From Glaciecola sp. 33A (GTDB lineage Bacteria > Pseudomonadota > Gammaproteobacteria > Enterobacterales > Alteromonadaceae), in NCBI RefSeq assembly GCF_002836745.1, contig NZ_PJAR01000025.1:62001-126000 (forward strand): 64,000 nt of DNA. Reading direction: 5' to 3'. A model generated the notes under the pieces. The model saw only the letters and a program-made list of their open reading frames with translations, was not told the origin of the DNA and made no database searches. Shown here one piece after another: positions 16,813 to 25,381 of the stretch. Position numbers and translations under genes: made by a program. Positions within the stretch are counted from its first letter, which is position 1. Each line of letters starts with the position of its first letter.

Positions 16813-17619
16813 TTGACGACTGAAAAACTGTTATCCCCAATTAATCACTTTTTAAAATGCCCAAGCCCGCAAAGTTGGATTGATGAGGCCATCAAGCCAG
16901 CGAACTTATCAGTAATACTGCTCGATCATTTGATTTGCGAGTTAAAAGCGGCGCAAAGCGCCATGTTTTTAATCCGTCGCTACGCGGTAGATAAAGAGAG
17001 CAGTCAGGCTTTATTGCAGTGGTTAAAGCCATATGAAGACTTTACGTATCGAATGCAGGGCGATTGGCGTTTATTAGCAAAGCACAACAAGTTAAGCAAA
17101 TCGATGATGCCTGCGCAGAACTCGGTATACGGGCAAGACTTAATAGACAAAATGGTCATGTTGATAAAGGAAGAACTTCATCATTTTTATCAAGTGTTAG
17201 AGATGATGGAATACTACCAAGTTCCTTATGAAAACATCTCTTCAAGTCGTTATGCAAAAGGTATGTTGCGTCATGTAAAAACCCACGAACCCGATGCACT
17301 TATCGATAAACTGATTTGTGGTGCCTTTATTGAAGCTCGTTCTTGCGAACGTTTCGCAAAACTAGCGCCACATGTTGATACTAAGTTAGGTGACTTCTAT
17401 ATGTCACTATTGCGCTCCGAAGCGCGGCATTTTGAAGATTATCTTGTGTTGGCTGAATCCATAGCAGGAAACGATATTTCAGCACGTGTCGCTGTGTTTG
17501 CTGACGTTGAAGCTGACCTTATTCATTCATCAGATAGCGGCGAGTTTCGATTTCATAGTGGCGCCCCCGGTAGCTTGATATTACCAAAAACTAGGCTGAC
17601 TAATACGACAGCGGCCTAA
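16813..17619 (+). CDS. miaE: tRNA-(ms2io6A37) hydroxylase MiaE
   Basis: Nonheme di-iron monooxygenase that hydroxylates the isopentenyl group of ms2i6A37 in tRNA. The 268 residues match the E. coli protein in order and length: LLDHLICELKAAQSAM, LIKEELHHFYQVLEMM, SRYAKGMLRHVKTHEP, AFIEARSCERF and LLRSEARHFEDYL supply the Glu/His iron ligands. The start is TTG 16813, preceded by AAGAAG (16799-16804); an ATG at 16796 is out of frame, so TTG is preferred. Its presence implies that MiaA and MiaB are encoded elsewhere. Confidence 0.93.
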   Translation: MTTEKLLSPINHFLKCPSPQSWIDEAIKPANLSVILLDHLICELKAAQSAMFLIRRYAVDKESSQALLQWLKPYEDFTYRMQGDWRLLAKHNKLSKSMMPAQNSVYGQDLIDKMVMLIKEELHHFYQVLEMMEYYQVPYENISSSRYAKGMLRHVKTHEPDALIDKLICGAFIEARSCERFAKLAPHVDTKLGDFYMSLLRSEARHFEDYLVLAESIAGNDISARVAVFADVEADLIHSSDSGEFRFHSGAPGSLILPKTRLTNTTAA

Positions 17620-17675
17620 AATACTCATCTAACGGCTCGGGTTGTTAAAGCGATAAGCCTCTGCCATGAGTTTGA

Positions 17676-18563
17676 CTAGTGCTCCAGTATTATTTTTTCT
17701 AATAATGTCTGACCATCTACCACAAAGCTGACTGTATATTCGCCTGCAGGCTGCTCAGTATCCTCAGGGAAGGGGAAGTTAACTAATTTCGCTTTCGTTG
17801 CCTCAAAACTAAACTTACCAACCACTTTTCCTCTCGGGTTAGTTAATGTTGTTTGCACGTCAGTAAATGGTGTCTTACTGAATTGCGGGCGCACTAGTAA
17901 GCGCTGAACACAAACTAATTCCTCAAAGCGAGGCGGTTGGCAGTAGGTTGGAGCCGTGTATATTTGCTTTACATAAATATTGCTCGACAAGTCACTTTCT
18001 AGTTGCTGATTAATTTCTTGCAGTAGTCTCTTTTCTTCAGCAAACTTTTCTACACTCGAATTCAGTTTTTTGAGCTTACTTTGCATTATTTGTTTTTCAG
18101 TGTTGGCAGAACGTGCCGCAGCATTCGCAGCCGTTAATTGTTCTTTCAGTGAGATCATTTGTTTATTCAAAAAGCTCACTTGTACGGCGTTATCACTGCA
18201 TACTTGTGCACTGAAGGACTGTGAGGAAGCCATTTTACTGCGCTGTAACGATTGCTGTTCAGCCAGTGCAACCATTGAAGCTTGTTCGCTTTTACATTGC
18301 TGCAATCTTTCAACATTACCATCAATCATGGATCGGGTTTGCATGATTTGTCGCTGAACATTTTCACTTGAGGTTTCTAAGAATTTGTTTTGTGCAGTGA
18401 GGTTCGTTACCTGTCTCTCTAACTGCTTGCTATTATCCAAGAGGTTAATGACATAGTCTGTATCGAACACATCTGAGTTTTGGTCATCATCCATTACCAA
18501 TATGGCAATAATCACGATATTAATAATCACCAGTACTAAGTACTTGATGCTGCGGTTGAACAT
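17676..18563 (-). CDS. Membrane-anchored coiled-coil protein, unknown function
   Basis: 295 residues. An N-terminal membrane segment (YLVLVIINIVIIAILVM) is followed by a long, Gln/Lys/Glu-rich coiled coil (about 35-200) and a C-terminal domain of about 85 residues with beta-type pattern (CQPPRFEELVCVQR, PAGEYTVSFVVDGQ). The topology suggests a periplasmic coiled coil anchored in the inner membrane. I do not recognise the family. It stands alone between miaE (convergent) and lpxH (same strand, 245 bases away). Confidence 0.75.
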   Translation of the reverse strand: MFNRSIKYLVLVIINIVIIAILVMDDDQNSDVFDTDYVINLLDNSKQLERQVTNLTAQNKFLETSSENVQRQIMQTRSMIDGNVERLQQCKSEQASMVALAEQQSLQRSKMASSQSFSAQVCSDNAVQVSFLNKQMISLKEQLTAANAAARSANTEKQIMQSKLKKLNSSVEKFAEEKRLLQEINQQLESDLSSNIYVKQIYTAPTYCQPPRFEELVCVQRLLVRPQFSKTPFTDVQTTLTNPRGKVVGKFSFEATKAKLVNFPFPEDTEQPAGEYTVSFVVDGQTLLEKIILEH

Positions 18564-18718
18564 TATTGATGTCCTTTCTATTCTCTATGGGGTTTAGCGC
18601 TAACAACCCGCATAGCGCGATACAAACTTATCAACTTAATTAACTCGCCAAGAATGATAGAGAGGAATGGATTAGTTTACAAATGTTTTCATGATACCAA
18701 GCAAGATAAATACGAGAA

Positions 18719-18743
18719 TTAGGACTAAATTAGGACTAAATTA
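18719..18743. repeat. Short 11-bp tandem repeat
   Basis: TTAGGACTAAA occurs twice in direct succession, followed by TTA. It lies in the 245-base gap between lpxH and the coiled-coil gene, in the upstream region of the latter. No function is evident. Confidence 0.4.
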
Positions 18744-18808
18744 AGTGCCGTCGCGCTTATTTATGTGGCGGTCTAGACTGGAAATGAACGATAAATGACA
18801 ACAAGCAA

Positions 18809-19531
18809 TTAGAAAATACGGTTTTGCAAAGATAACTGTTGTTTATCAGCAATGAGTATACTGCCTTGATCATACCAATCACCCAATACAATGCGTTTCA
18901 TGAATTTATTATCAAGAGTGAATTCATGCACCTTAGGACGGTGTGTATGGCCATGTATTAGTAAATCAACGTGATGCTGTTGCATCGCTGACGCTACTTC
19001 ACTTTGGGTCACGTCCATAATCTCAGCGGTAAGTTGTTTTTGATTTTCTATGCTTGTTTGACGACCGTTTGTTGCCAGTTTTTGCCGCATTTTCAATGGT
19101 AGCAACAACATGAGTCTAGGCCACCACCAACCGCGAGATTTTTTACGAAACTTTTGATATTCAATATCTCGAGTACAAAGTTCATCGCCATGCATCAATA
19201 ACGCTTTGCGGCCATACAGATCGATTACGTGCTGCTCAGGGAGAATAGTCATGCCCGCTCGGCGCGCAAAAGATTGGCGAATAGCAAAGTCTCGATTGCC
19301 GTGAATAAAGTAAATGGGCACTGTTGTACTTACCATTTTTAAGGCTTTTGCAATGCTTTCAGAAAAGGGCGTGATGTCATCATCCCCGATCCATACCTCA
19401 AACAAATCGCCTAATATGTACAAAGCATCAGCATCGACTGCTTCCGTTTGTAAAAAGCGAAACAGGCAGTCGTTAATATCTTGCCGATCGGCACTTAAAT
19501 GCAGATCCGAGATAAAGTAGGTGACAGACAT
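18809..19531 (-). CDS. lpxH: UDP-2,3-diacylglucosamine diphosphatase LpxH
   Basis: Lipid A pathway enzyme that cleaves UDP-2,3-diacylglucosamine to lipid X and UMP at the inner-membrane face. The 240 residues carry the calcineurin-like metallophosphoesterase signature: FISDLHLS (Asp9, His11), GDLFEVWIGDDD, HGNRDF, MHGDELCT and HGHTHRP. Length matches the family. It lies 29 bases downstream of ppiB on the same strand, the usual ppiB-lpxH order of gammaproteobacteria. Confidence 0.96.
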   Translation of the reverse strand: MSVTYFISDLHLSADRQDINDCLFRFLQTEAVDADALYILGDLFEVWIGDDDITPFSESIAKALKMVSTTVPIYFIHGNRDFAIRQSFARRAGMTILPEQHVIDLYGRKALLMHGDELCTRDIEYQKFRKKSRGWWWPRLMLLLPLKMRQKLATNGRQTSIENQKQLTAEIMDVTQSEVASAMQQHHVDLLIHGHTHRPKVHEFTLDNKFMKRIVLGDWYDQGSILIADKQQLSLQNRIF

Positions 19532-19560
19532 CCTTATTAACCTAATGATTTAGGTTGAAA

Positions 19561-20055
19561 TCACTCAACAATTTCTGCAGATTCAAGGATCACATCTTCC
19601 AATGGTACATCTTGATGCATACCCATGTTACCCGTAGTCACACCTTTGATTTTTTCAACAATGTCCATGCCTTCAACCACTTCAGCAAAAACGCAATAAC
19701 CGTAGCCTTGTGAATTAGCCGCCGTAAAGTCTAAAAAGTCATTGTCTTTCACGTTAATGAAAAATTGAGCTGTGGCTGAATGAGGGTCACTAGTTCGAGC
19801 CATTGCAAGGGTACCTAGTTTGTTACTTTTACCGTTGTCAGCTTCGTTTTCGATAGCTGCTTTTGGTGTCTTTTGCTCAAGACCTGGTTCGAAACCTCCA
19901 CCTTGAACCATAAAGTTACTGATTACGCGATGAAATACGGTTCCATTGTAAAAGCCTTCTTCAACATAGCTCAAAAAGTTTGCCACTGTGTTTGGCGCAG
20001 CCTCTGTAAACATCGCCAACTTAATGTCGCCGTGATTTGTTTTTAAAATAACCAT
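19561..20055 (-). CDS. ppiB: Peptidyl-prolyl cis-trans isomerase B (cyclophilin)
   Basis: Cytoplasmic cyclophilin of 164 residues without a signal peptide. The core motifs are visible: [33 protein letters not shown] and [19 protein letters not shown]. It catalyses prolyl isomerisation in protein folding. Transcribed divergently from cysS and upstream of lpxH, as in E. coli. Confidence 0.95.
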   Translation of the reverse strand: MVILKTNHGDIKLAMFTEAAPNTVANFLSYVEEGFYNGTVFHRVISNFMVQGGGFEPGLEQKTPKAAIENEADNGKSNKLGTLAMARTSDPHSATAQFFINVKDNDFLDFTAANSQGYGYCVFAEVVEGMDIVEKIKGVTTGNMGMHQDVPLEDVILESAEIVE

Positions 20056-20188
20056 TGTCTTGTCCTGTAAAAATTGATTTTTTGAACCGTTTTTGACTTA
20101 GCATGGACAAAAGCCAAAAACATGAAATTTGAATAGCGCAATGGTAGCGTAAAATGCCGGTAAGACCAATGAGATGCTGACGTTTTTA

Positions 20189-20237
20189 CGGTATTATTGA
20201 TAATATCGGTTCACATTTATGGTGTCGATGCTAGAAT
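20189..20237 (+). promoter_or_regulatory. Candidate cysS promoter with adjacent small inverted repeat
   Basis: TTCACA (20210-20215) and TAGAAT (20232-20237) are 16 bp apart with an extended TGC before the -10, a plausible sigma-70 promoter 66 bases before the cysS ATG. Just upstream, CGGTATTAT / ATAATATCG (20189-20208) forms a near-perfect 9-bp hairpin between the divergent ppiB and cysS genes. Confidence 0.4.
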
Positions 20238-20302
20238 TCCTCCAATCTTAACGTAATTACAAATTAAAGCTAATTAACAACACCATGAGGTAAGCAAAAA
20301 AC

Positions 20303-21691
20303 ATGCTACAGATTTACAACACTTTAACGCGCAAAAAAGAGCTCTTTACTCCAATAGTTGAGAATAAGGTCGGCTTATATGTGTGCGGAATTACCGTGTA
20401 TGATCTCTGTCATATGGGCCATGCTCGAACTTATCTGAGTTTCGATATTATGGTGCGATACCTCCGTCACGTTGGCTATGATGTTAATTATGTGCGCAAC
20501 ATTACTGATGTTGATGACAAGATTATTCAGCGAGCCATCGCTAACAACGAAACGCCAGATCAATTAACCGAACGAACCATCGCCATGATGCATCAAGACT
20601 TTGCATCAATAAACCTATTAGAGCCAAACATCGAACCACGTGTCACTCAACATATGGATGAAATAGTGGATATTATTCAACGTTTAGTTGATAAAAACCA
20701 TGCTTATCAAGCGCCATCGGGTGACGTCTTGTTTGATGTTAGTTCGGATCAGCAATATGGTCGGTTGAGCAAGCAAGATTTGTCTCAGCTAAACATGGGT
20801 GCTCGCGTTGAAACCAGCAGCGATAAAGACGATCCCCTTGATTTTGTGTTATGGAAGTCAGCAAAACCTGATGAGCCTAGTTGGGCGTCACCTTGGGGTA
20901 ACGGGCGTCCCGGTTGGCATATCGAATGTTCAGCGATGAACTATAAACACTTAGGTGCGCACTTTGACATACATGGTGGCGGTTCAGACTTGATGTTTCC
21001 ACACCACGAAAATGAAATTGCGCAGTCATGTTGTGCATTTGAAACACCTTACGTCAATATCTGGATGCATGCGGGAATGGTGCAGGTAGATGACGTGAAA
21101 ATGTCTAAATCGTTGGGTAACTTTTTTACTTTACGTGATGTATTAAAAGTACATGACCCTGAAACCCTGAGATTTTTCCTAATGTCGGCTCATTATCGCA
21201 GTCAATTAAGCTACTCTCAGGATAGCATTTCACAAGCCAAAGCTGGACTTGAGCGATTGTACACGTCATTACGTGATGTGCTGCCAAATATGGACGTAAA
21301 CTTGTCGCAGGGTGGTTATTTAGCCCGATTTGAAACGGCAATGAACGATGATTTCAATATGCCTATTGCATTTTCGGTGTTGTTCGATGTAGCTAAGGAC
21401 TTAAACAAAGCCACTGACCCAGATGTAGGCAAAGACCTTGCGGGTATTTTGAAAAAGCTAGGGGCTATTTTAGGAATTCTACAAATGCACCCGACTGATT
21501 ATTTACAAGGCAATATCGCAGGCGAAGACGGTGATGAATTTGCTGCGAAGGTTGACGCTTTTATAGCCCAACGCAACACTGCACGAGAAAACAAAGACTG
21601 GTCTTCAGCCGACGCCGCTCGCGATGGTTTAAATGAAATGGGTGTAGTGCTTGAGGATGGTCCTACCGGAACGACTTGGAGAAAAGCGTAA
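20303..21691 (+). CDS. cysS: Cysteinyl-tRNA synthetase
   Basis: Class I aminoacyl-tRNA synthetase of 462 residues. The zinc-binding Cys is in YVCGITVYD, the HIGH motif appears as HMGH, further zinc ligands are in HIECSAMN and HHENEIAQS, and KMSKSLGNF is the KMSKS loop. A C-terminal DALR/anticodon region follows. Length is typical. GAGGTAAG precedes the ATG. Divergent from ppiB; a hairpin with a T-run follows the stop. Confidence 0.97.
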   Translation: MLQIYNTLTRKKELFTPIVENKVGLYVCGITVYDLCHMGHARTYLSFDIMVRYLRHVGYDVNYVRNITDVDDKIIQRAIANNETPDQLTERTIAMMHQDFASINLLEPNIEPRVTQHMDEIVDIIQRLVDKNHAYQAPSGDVLFDVSSDQQYGRLSKQDLSQLNMGARVETSSDKDDPLDFVLWKSAKPDEPSWASPWGNGRPGWHIECSAMNYKHLGAHFDIHGGGSDLMFPHHENEIAQSCCAFETPYVNIWMHAGMVQVDDVKMSKSLGNFFTLRDVLKVHDPETLRFFLMSAHYRSQLSYSQDSISQAKAGLERLYTSLRDVLPNMDVNLSQGGYLARFETAMNDDFNMPIAFSVLFDVAKDLNKATDPDVGKDLAGILKKLGAILGILQMHPTDYLQGNIAGEDGDEFAAKVDAFIAQRNTARENKDWSSADAARDGLNEMGVVLEDGPTGTTWRKA

Positions 21692-21737
21692 ACAGCTAAA
21701 AAAAGGCATTCCCAGACACCAAGCGCTTTTAACAAGG

Positions 21738-21763
21738 GCGCATTGCTCTAAATGCGTTCTTTT
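21738..21763 (+). terminator. Probable cysS terminator
   Basis: CGCATT / AATGCG stem with loop GCTCTA, followed by TTCTTTT, about 47 bases after the cysS stop. The stem is short, so strength is uncertain. Confidence 0.5.
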
Positions 21764-21821
21764 GCTTAATGGGTAACGGCGCCACTTTATCGTCAAGTCC
21801 AATCATCGTTTTGATTTTACT

Positions 21822-23462
21822 TTAGGTGCGAGTGACGTCGACATGCAATTTTAGCCTTTGACCAGGTTGCAGATACCGCTTTCCATTTAGGCTATTCCAC
21901 TTCGTAATATCACTGATTTTGACATTGAACTTGTCTGCTATCCGGGACAATGAATCACCGTTGCGCACGGTGTAGGTGAGTGTGCGCATAATGCTGTTGT
22001 CGGTTGGCTGTTCAGACACCTGATTAACCCAAACGACCAGTTCTTTGCCTGGCATTAATGGGTCACGCGGTGCCATGCCATTCCATTTTGCTAAGTCTCG
22101 CACAGACACTTTGTAAGCACGTGATAGATCCCAAAAAGTGTCTCCACTCTTAATTTTGTGTGTTAGCTGGTATGCACCTTTCTTTTCCGCTTGTGTACGA
22201 GCGAGTCGCTGGTCAGCTGAAAGTGAATACTCATCCATACTTTTCAACGCAATTGGCACCAACAAAAAATCATTTGTATATATCACGTTGTTTTTCATGC
22301 CATTAATGTTCTGAATGACATCAATCGTTGTGTTATATTTATTTGCTATTAAGCCTAAACTTTCACCTGATTTTACTTTATGACGAACCCAATTTAACCT
22401 GTCTTGTGGGTCCGTTGTAGCCAATGCGGCGGTAAACTCCAGCGCAAGTCGACGCGGAACAACGAGTCTGTGGGGACCATCCGGATCCGTCGCCCAGCGG
22501 TTATATCCTGGATTGAGTGAGTGTAGTTCTTTGGTGGTTAGTCCTGCTTTTTTAGCAGCAACCGCTAAATCAATTTGTGACCCTACATCCACAATTTCAA
22601 TGACCGCTTGGTTATTAATAGTTGGCCAGTCGAATGCATAAGACTCTTTATTTGCCAATATGTCGGCAAGTGCTAACAGTTTAGGTACGTAGGCACGTGT
22701 TTCCCTAGGCAAGTCGAGAGACCAAAAATCAGTTGGTTTACCGCGACGCTTATTTTTGCGAATAGAACGCATGACACGTCCTTCACCACTATTATATGCA
22801 GCTAGTGCGTGCAGCCAATCGCCGTCAAACATTTGATGCAAGCGTTGAAGGTATTTTATAGCACCTTCGGTCGAAGCAATAACATCACGACGCCCGTCAT
22901 ACCACCAAGTTTGTTTCATACCATAACTTTTGCCGGTACTTGGTATAAACTGCCACATACCAGCGGCTCGACCATGCGAATATGCAAAGGGGTCGAAAGC
23001 GCTCTCTACTATCGGTAAAAGGGCCAGTTCGGTAGGCATTCCAGCTTTTTCTAATTCTTGAACAATATAATAAAGAAAGGGCTCAGCGCGTTTTGATACT
23101 CGCTTCATATAACTCGGATGGCGCAAATACCAATTTTTTTGATTACTTACACGTTTTCTATCAGGCACATCAAAGGTGAAGGTTTTTCTCACACGATCCC
23201 AAGTATCGGTGACTTGTATTGGTGCAGGCACTGTCTCTTCATTCAGATTTAACTCAATGGGGTCAGCCGGGTGAATGACTGGTAAGACGCCTTCGCTGGA
23301 TGCTTCGCACATCTCTTGACCAAGTTCGCCGGAGACAACACAGGCAAATTCATCATGTTCTGGCGCTACGACTTCAGCAATTTGTTGTTGACTTGTATTT
23401 TGCTCAGTTGACGCGCAGCCGCTCAATAGGAGGGGCAGCAATAAAGCTGTAATATATTTCAT
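21822..23462 (-). CDS. mltD: Membrane-bound lytic murein transglycosylase D
   Basis: Lipoprotein of 546 residues that cleaves peptidoglycan to 1,6-anhydro-muropeptides. Lipobox LLSGC near residue 16. An SLT domain is centred on PIVESAFDPFAYSHGRAAG (catalytic Glu) and MWQFIPSTG. Three C-terminal LysM modules bind glycan: HKVKSGESL, HKIKSGDTF and YTVRNGDSL, each with a hydrophobic end (FLLVPI, ELVVW, RLKLHV). It follows gloB on the same strand, the common gammaproteobacterial order. Confidence 0.95.
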   Translation of the reverse strand: MKYITALLLPLLLSGCASTEQNTSQQQIAEVVAPEHDEFACVVSGELGQEMCEASSEGVLPVIHPADPIELNLNEETVPAPIQVTDTWDRVRKTFTFDVPDRKRVSNQKNWYLRHPSYMKRVSKRAEPFLYYIVQELEKAGMPTELALLPIVESAFDPFAYSHGRAAGMWQFIPSTGKSYGMKQTWWYDGRRDVIASTEGAIKYLQRLHQMFDGDWLHALAAYNSGEGRVMRSIRKNKRRGKPTDFWSLDLPRETRAYVPKLLALADILANKESYAFDWPTINNQAVIEIVDVGSQIDLAVAAKKAGLTTKELHSLNPGYNRWATDPDGPHRLVVPRRLALEFTAALATTDPQDRLNWVRHKVKSGESLGLIANKYNTTIDVIQNINGMKNNVIYTNDFLLVPIALKSMDEYSLSADQRLARTQAEKKGAYQLTHKIKSGDTFWDLSRAYKVSVRDLAKWNGMAPRDPLMPGKELVVWVNQVSEQPTDNSIMRTLTYTVRNGDSLSRIADKFNVKISDITKWNSLNGKRYLQPGQRLKLHVDVTRT

Positions 23463-23597
23463 TCATTCCCAGTTTCTAGTTGCGCACTAAATTATTTTTC
23501 AATGTCGTTTTTATTATGTCTATCAAGCATCTCCGTGCTCATAGCTCAGGCTTTTGCAACTTTTGTAAGCACCAATCATAGCAAATTTCGCGATTAA

Positions 23598-24365
23598 TTA
23601 AAAATTGTCCTTACAGCTTCTTAGTGCTGCGAAGACTTCGACTTCAGACTCTGTCGATAAGTTCATGATACTTTCAATGTTTTGTTTTATTTTTTGACTA
23701 CTACAACGAAGGAATGGATTTATCTGTTTTTGTTCAGCAATATTACTAGGCAACGTAATTTGGTTTTTTTCTCGCTGCGCAGTTGCCCAAGTCTGATAGT
23801 CGCGCAATACGTCATTTTCAGGGTCTACATGCGCAGCAAAGGCAAGGTTTGCTAGCGTATACTCATGCGTGCAATACACTTTTATTTGCTCAGGTAGTCG
23901 CGCTAGTTTCTGCAATGAACGGTAAAATACGTCCGGTGTACCCTCAAACATGCGACCACAGCCAGCAGAGAAAAGAGTATCACCGCAAAATAAAAGTTGC
24001 TGGTTATAAAAAACAATATGATCCATGGTGTGGCCGGGTGTTTCCATCACTTTTAGGTCAATATTAGGATTGTGCAAAGCAATGTTTGACCCTTCCTTTA
24101 ACCGTTGGTCAATGCCGTCAATTTGCGGATTTTGCGGACCATACACGATAGCTTCAGGATAGGTTTCCTTTAACTCTTTAATACCACCGATATGGTCGTG
24201 GTGATGATGCGTAATGAGAATATGAGTGAGGGTCAGTTGTTTTTCATTCAGTGTTTTGATCACGGGTGATGCATCACCTGGATCAACAACTATTGCATGT
24301 TTGCTGTCATGGATACACCATATGTAATTGTCGGAAAAGGCAGGAATAGCAAAAATATTATTCAT
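23598..24365 (-). CDS. gloB: Hydroxyacylglutathione hydrolase (glyoxalase II)
   Basis: Metallo-beta-lactamase-fold hydrolase of 255 residues that converts S-lactoylglutathione to lactate and glutathione in methylglyoxal detoxification. The binuclear metal motif THHHHDHIGG, ligand His in METPGHTMDHI, Asp in FCGDTLFSAGCGR and YCTHEYTLANLAFA are all present. Length fits the family. Upstream of mltD and divergent from the methyltransferase gene. Confidence 0.95.
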   Translation of the reverse strand: MNNIFAIPAFSDNYIWCIHDSKHAIVVDPGDASPVIKTLNEKQLTLTHILITHHHHDHIGGIKELKETYPEAIVYGPQNPQIDGIDQRLKEGSNIALHNPNIDLKVMETPGHTMDHIVFYNQQLLFCGDTLFSAGCGRMFEGTPDVFYRSLQKLARLPEQIKVYCTHEYTLANLAFAAHVDPENDVLRDYQTWATAQREKNQITLPSNIAEQKQINPFLRCSSQKIKQNIESIMNLSTESEVEVFAALRSCKDNF

Positions 24366-24540
24366 ACAAACTCATTTTATAGATGTGGTTGAAGGCTGCG
24401 GTTTACTGCGTTTAGTAAATATGATTGACGATGCTGAGCAGTATCTCGCAAATTAATCTGATTACGCTTGCATAACGATGCTCCTTCACTATAACCTTGG
24501 TTACTACTATTTTACTATGTTTAAGGGAAGTAAATATTTA

Positions 24541-25305
24541 GTGATGCGTTCAGCGTTAAGTGACACTAAGCCTCCATATCCGAATTCGTGGAAGGCACTC
24601 AGCCAAGGCGAACAAATTCGAGTTGAACTCGAGAATGCATGTGCGCCGATAGTTGAGCGCATATTTGGTTATCATTTTGTGAGACTGGGTAGTTTAAGTA
24701 GCGAAATAAATATTCCAAACTGCTCAATAAAACACGTCGTAAATATAACTGATGTAGAACATGAAAAAGTCAGTGTGCGCGGCTTTTCCAGAGAACTACC
24801 ATTACAACAAAATTCGGTTGATGCGTTTTTATTGGCTGCCGAACTGGATTTTGCTCAGGATCCACATCAAATTTTGCGAGAAGTTAACCGCGCAATTACT
24901 GCTAATGGTCAGTTGATTATTGCTGGGTTCAACCCGTATAGTTTAGCTGGAGTGTTAAAGTACTTGCCGATAAATAAAGAAAACTTATTGCATCAAGGCC
25001 GATTTTTCACCAGCGCACGGATCAAAGATTGGTTGCAATTACTCGGTTTTGAAATTCTTGAGCAAGAATATGTAATGTATTCATCGTTGTTCACCAATAA
25101 ACGATTTTTACCGGGTTCAAAGTTGCAACTTTTTTGCAAACGCTACTTGCCGGCTTTTTCGTCAATGTATATTTTAGTAGCGAGAAAACGGGAAATACCG
25201 CTGTCGACAATTAAACCAAAATGGAAGGTGAAAAAGCCGAATTTTGCTGCTGCTAGCGCTCGAGTGGGACATTCACAGGCGACAGTTGCTAAAAAAGTAA
25301 CCTAG
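24541..25305 (+). CDS. SAM-dependent methyltransferase, YafS-like
   Basis: Class I methyltransferase of 254 residues from the start chosen here. The N-terminal SWKALSQGEQIR and FGYHFVRLGSLSSEI match the YafS family, and the fold carries ELPLQQNSVDAFLLAAELDFAQDPHQ, LIIAGFNPYSLAGVLK and a C-terminal VARKREIPL. The classic glycine-rich SAM motif I is degenerate, as in YafS. GTG 24541 (or ATG 24544) suits homologue length and follows AAGGGAAG; an in-frame ATG at 24478 would add 21 residues. Divergent from gloB. The substrate is unknown. Confidence 0.85.
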   Translation: MMRSALSDTKPPYPNSWKALSQGEQIRVELENACAPIVERIFGYHFVRLGSLSSEINIPNCSIKHVVNITDVEHEKVSVRGFSRELPLQQNSVDAFLLAAELDFAQDPHQILREVNRAITANGQLIIAGFNPYSLAGVLKYLPINKENLLHQGRFFTSARIKDWLQLLGFEILEQEYVMYSSLFTNKRFLPGSKLQLFCKRYLPAFSSMYILVARKREIPLSTIKPKWKVKKPNFAAASARVGHSQATVAKKVT

Positions 25306-25381
25306 CGACGCACATTAAAGCAACCCGTTATGAATTCATATTGCGAATACCCATGGTGGAAATCGTATCTTATAAGCTACC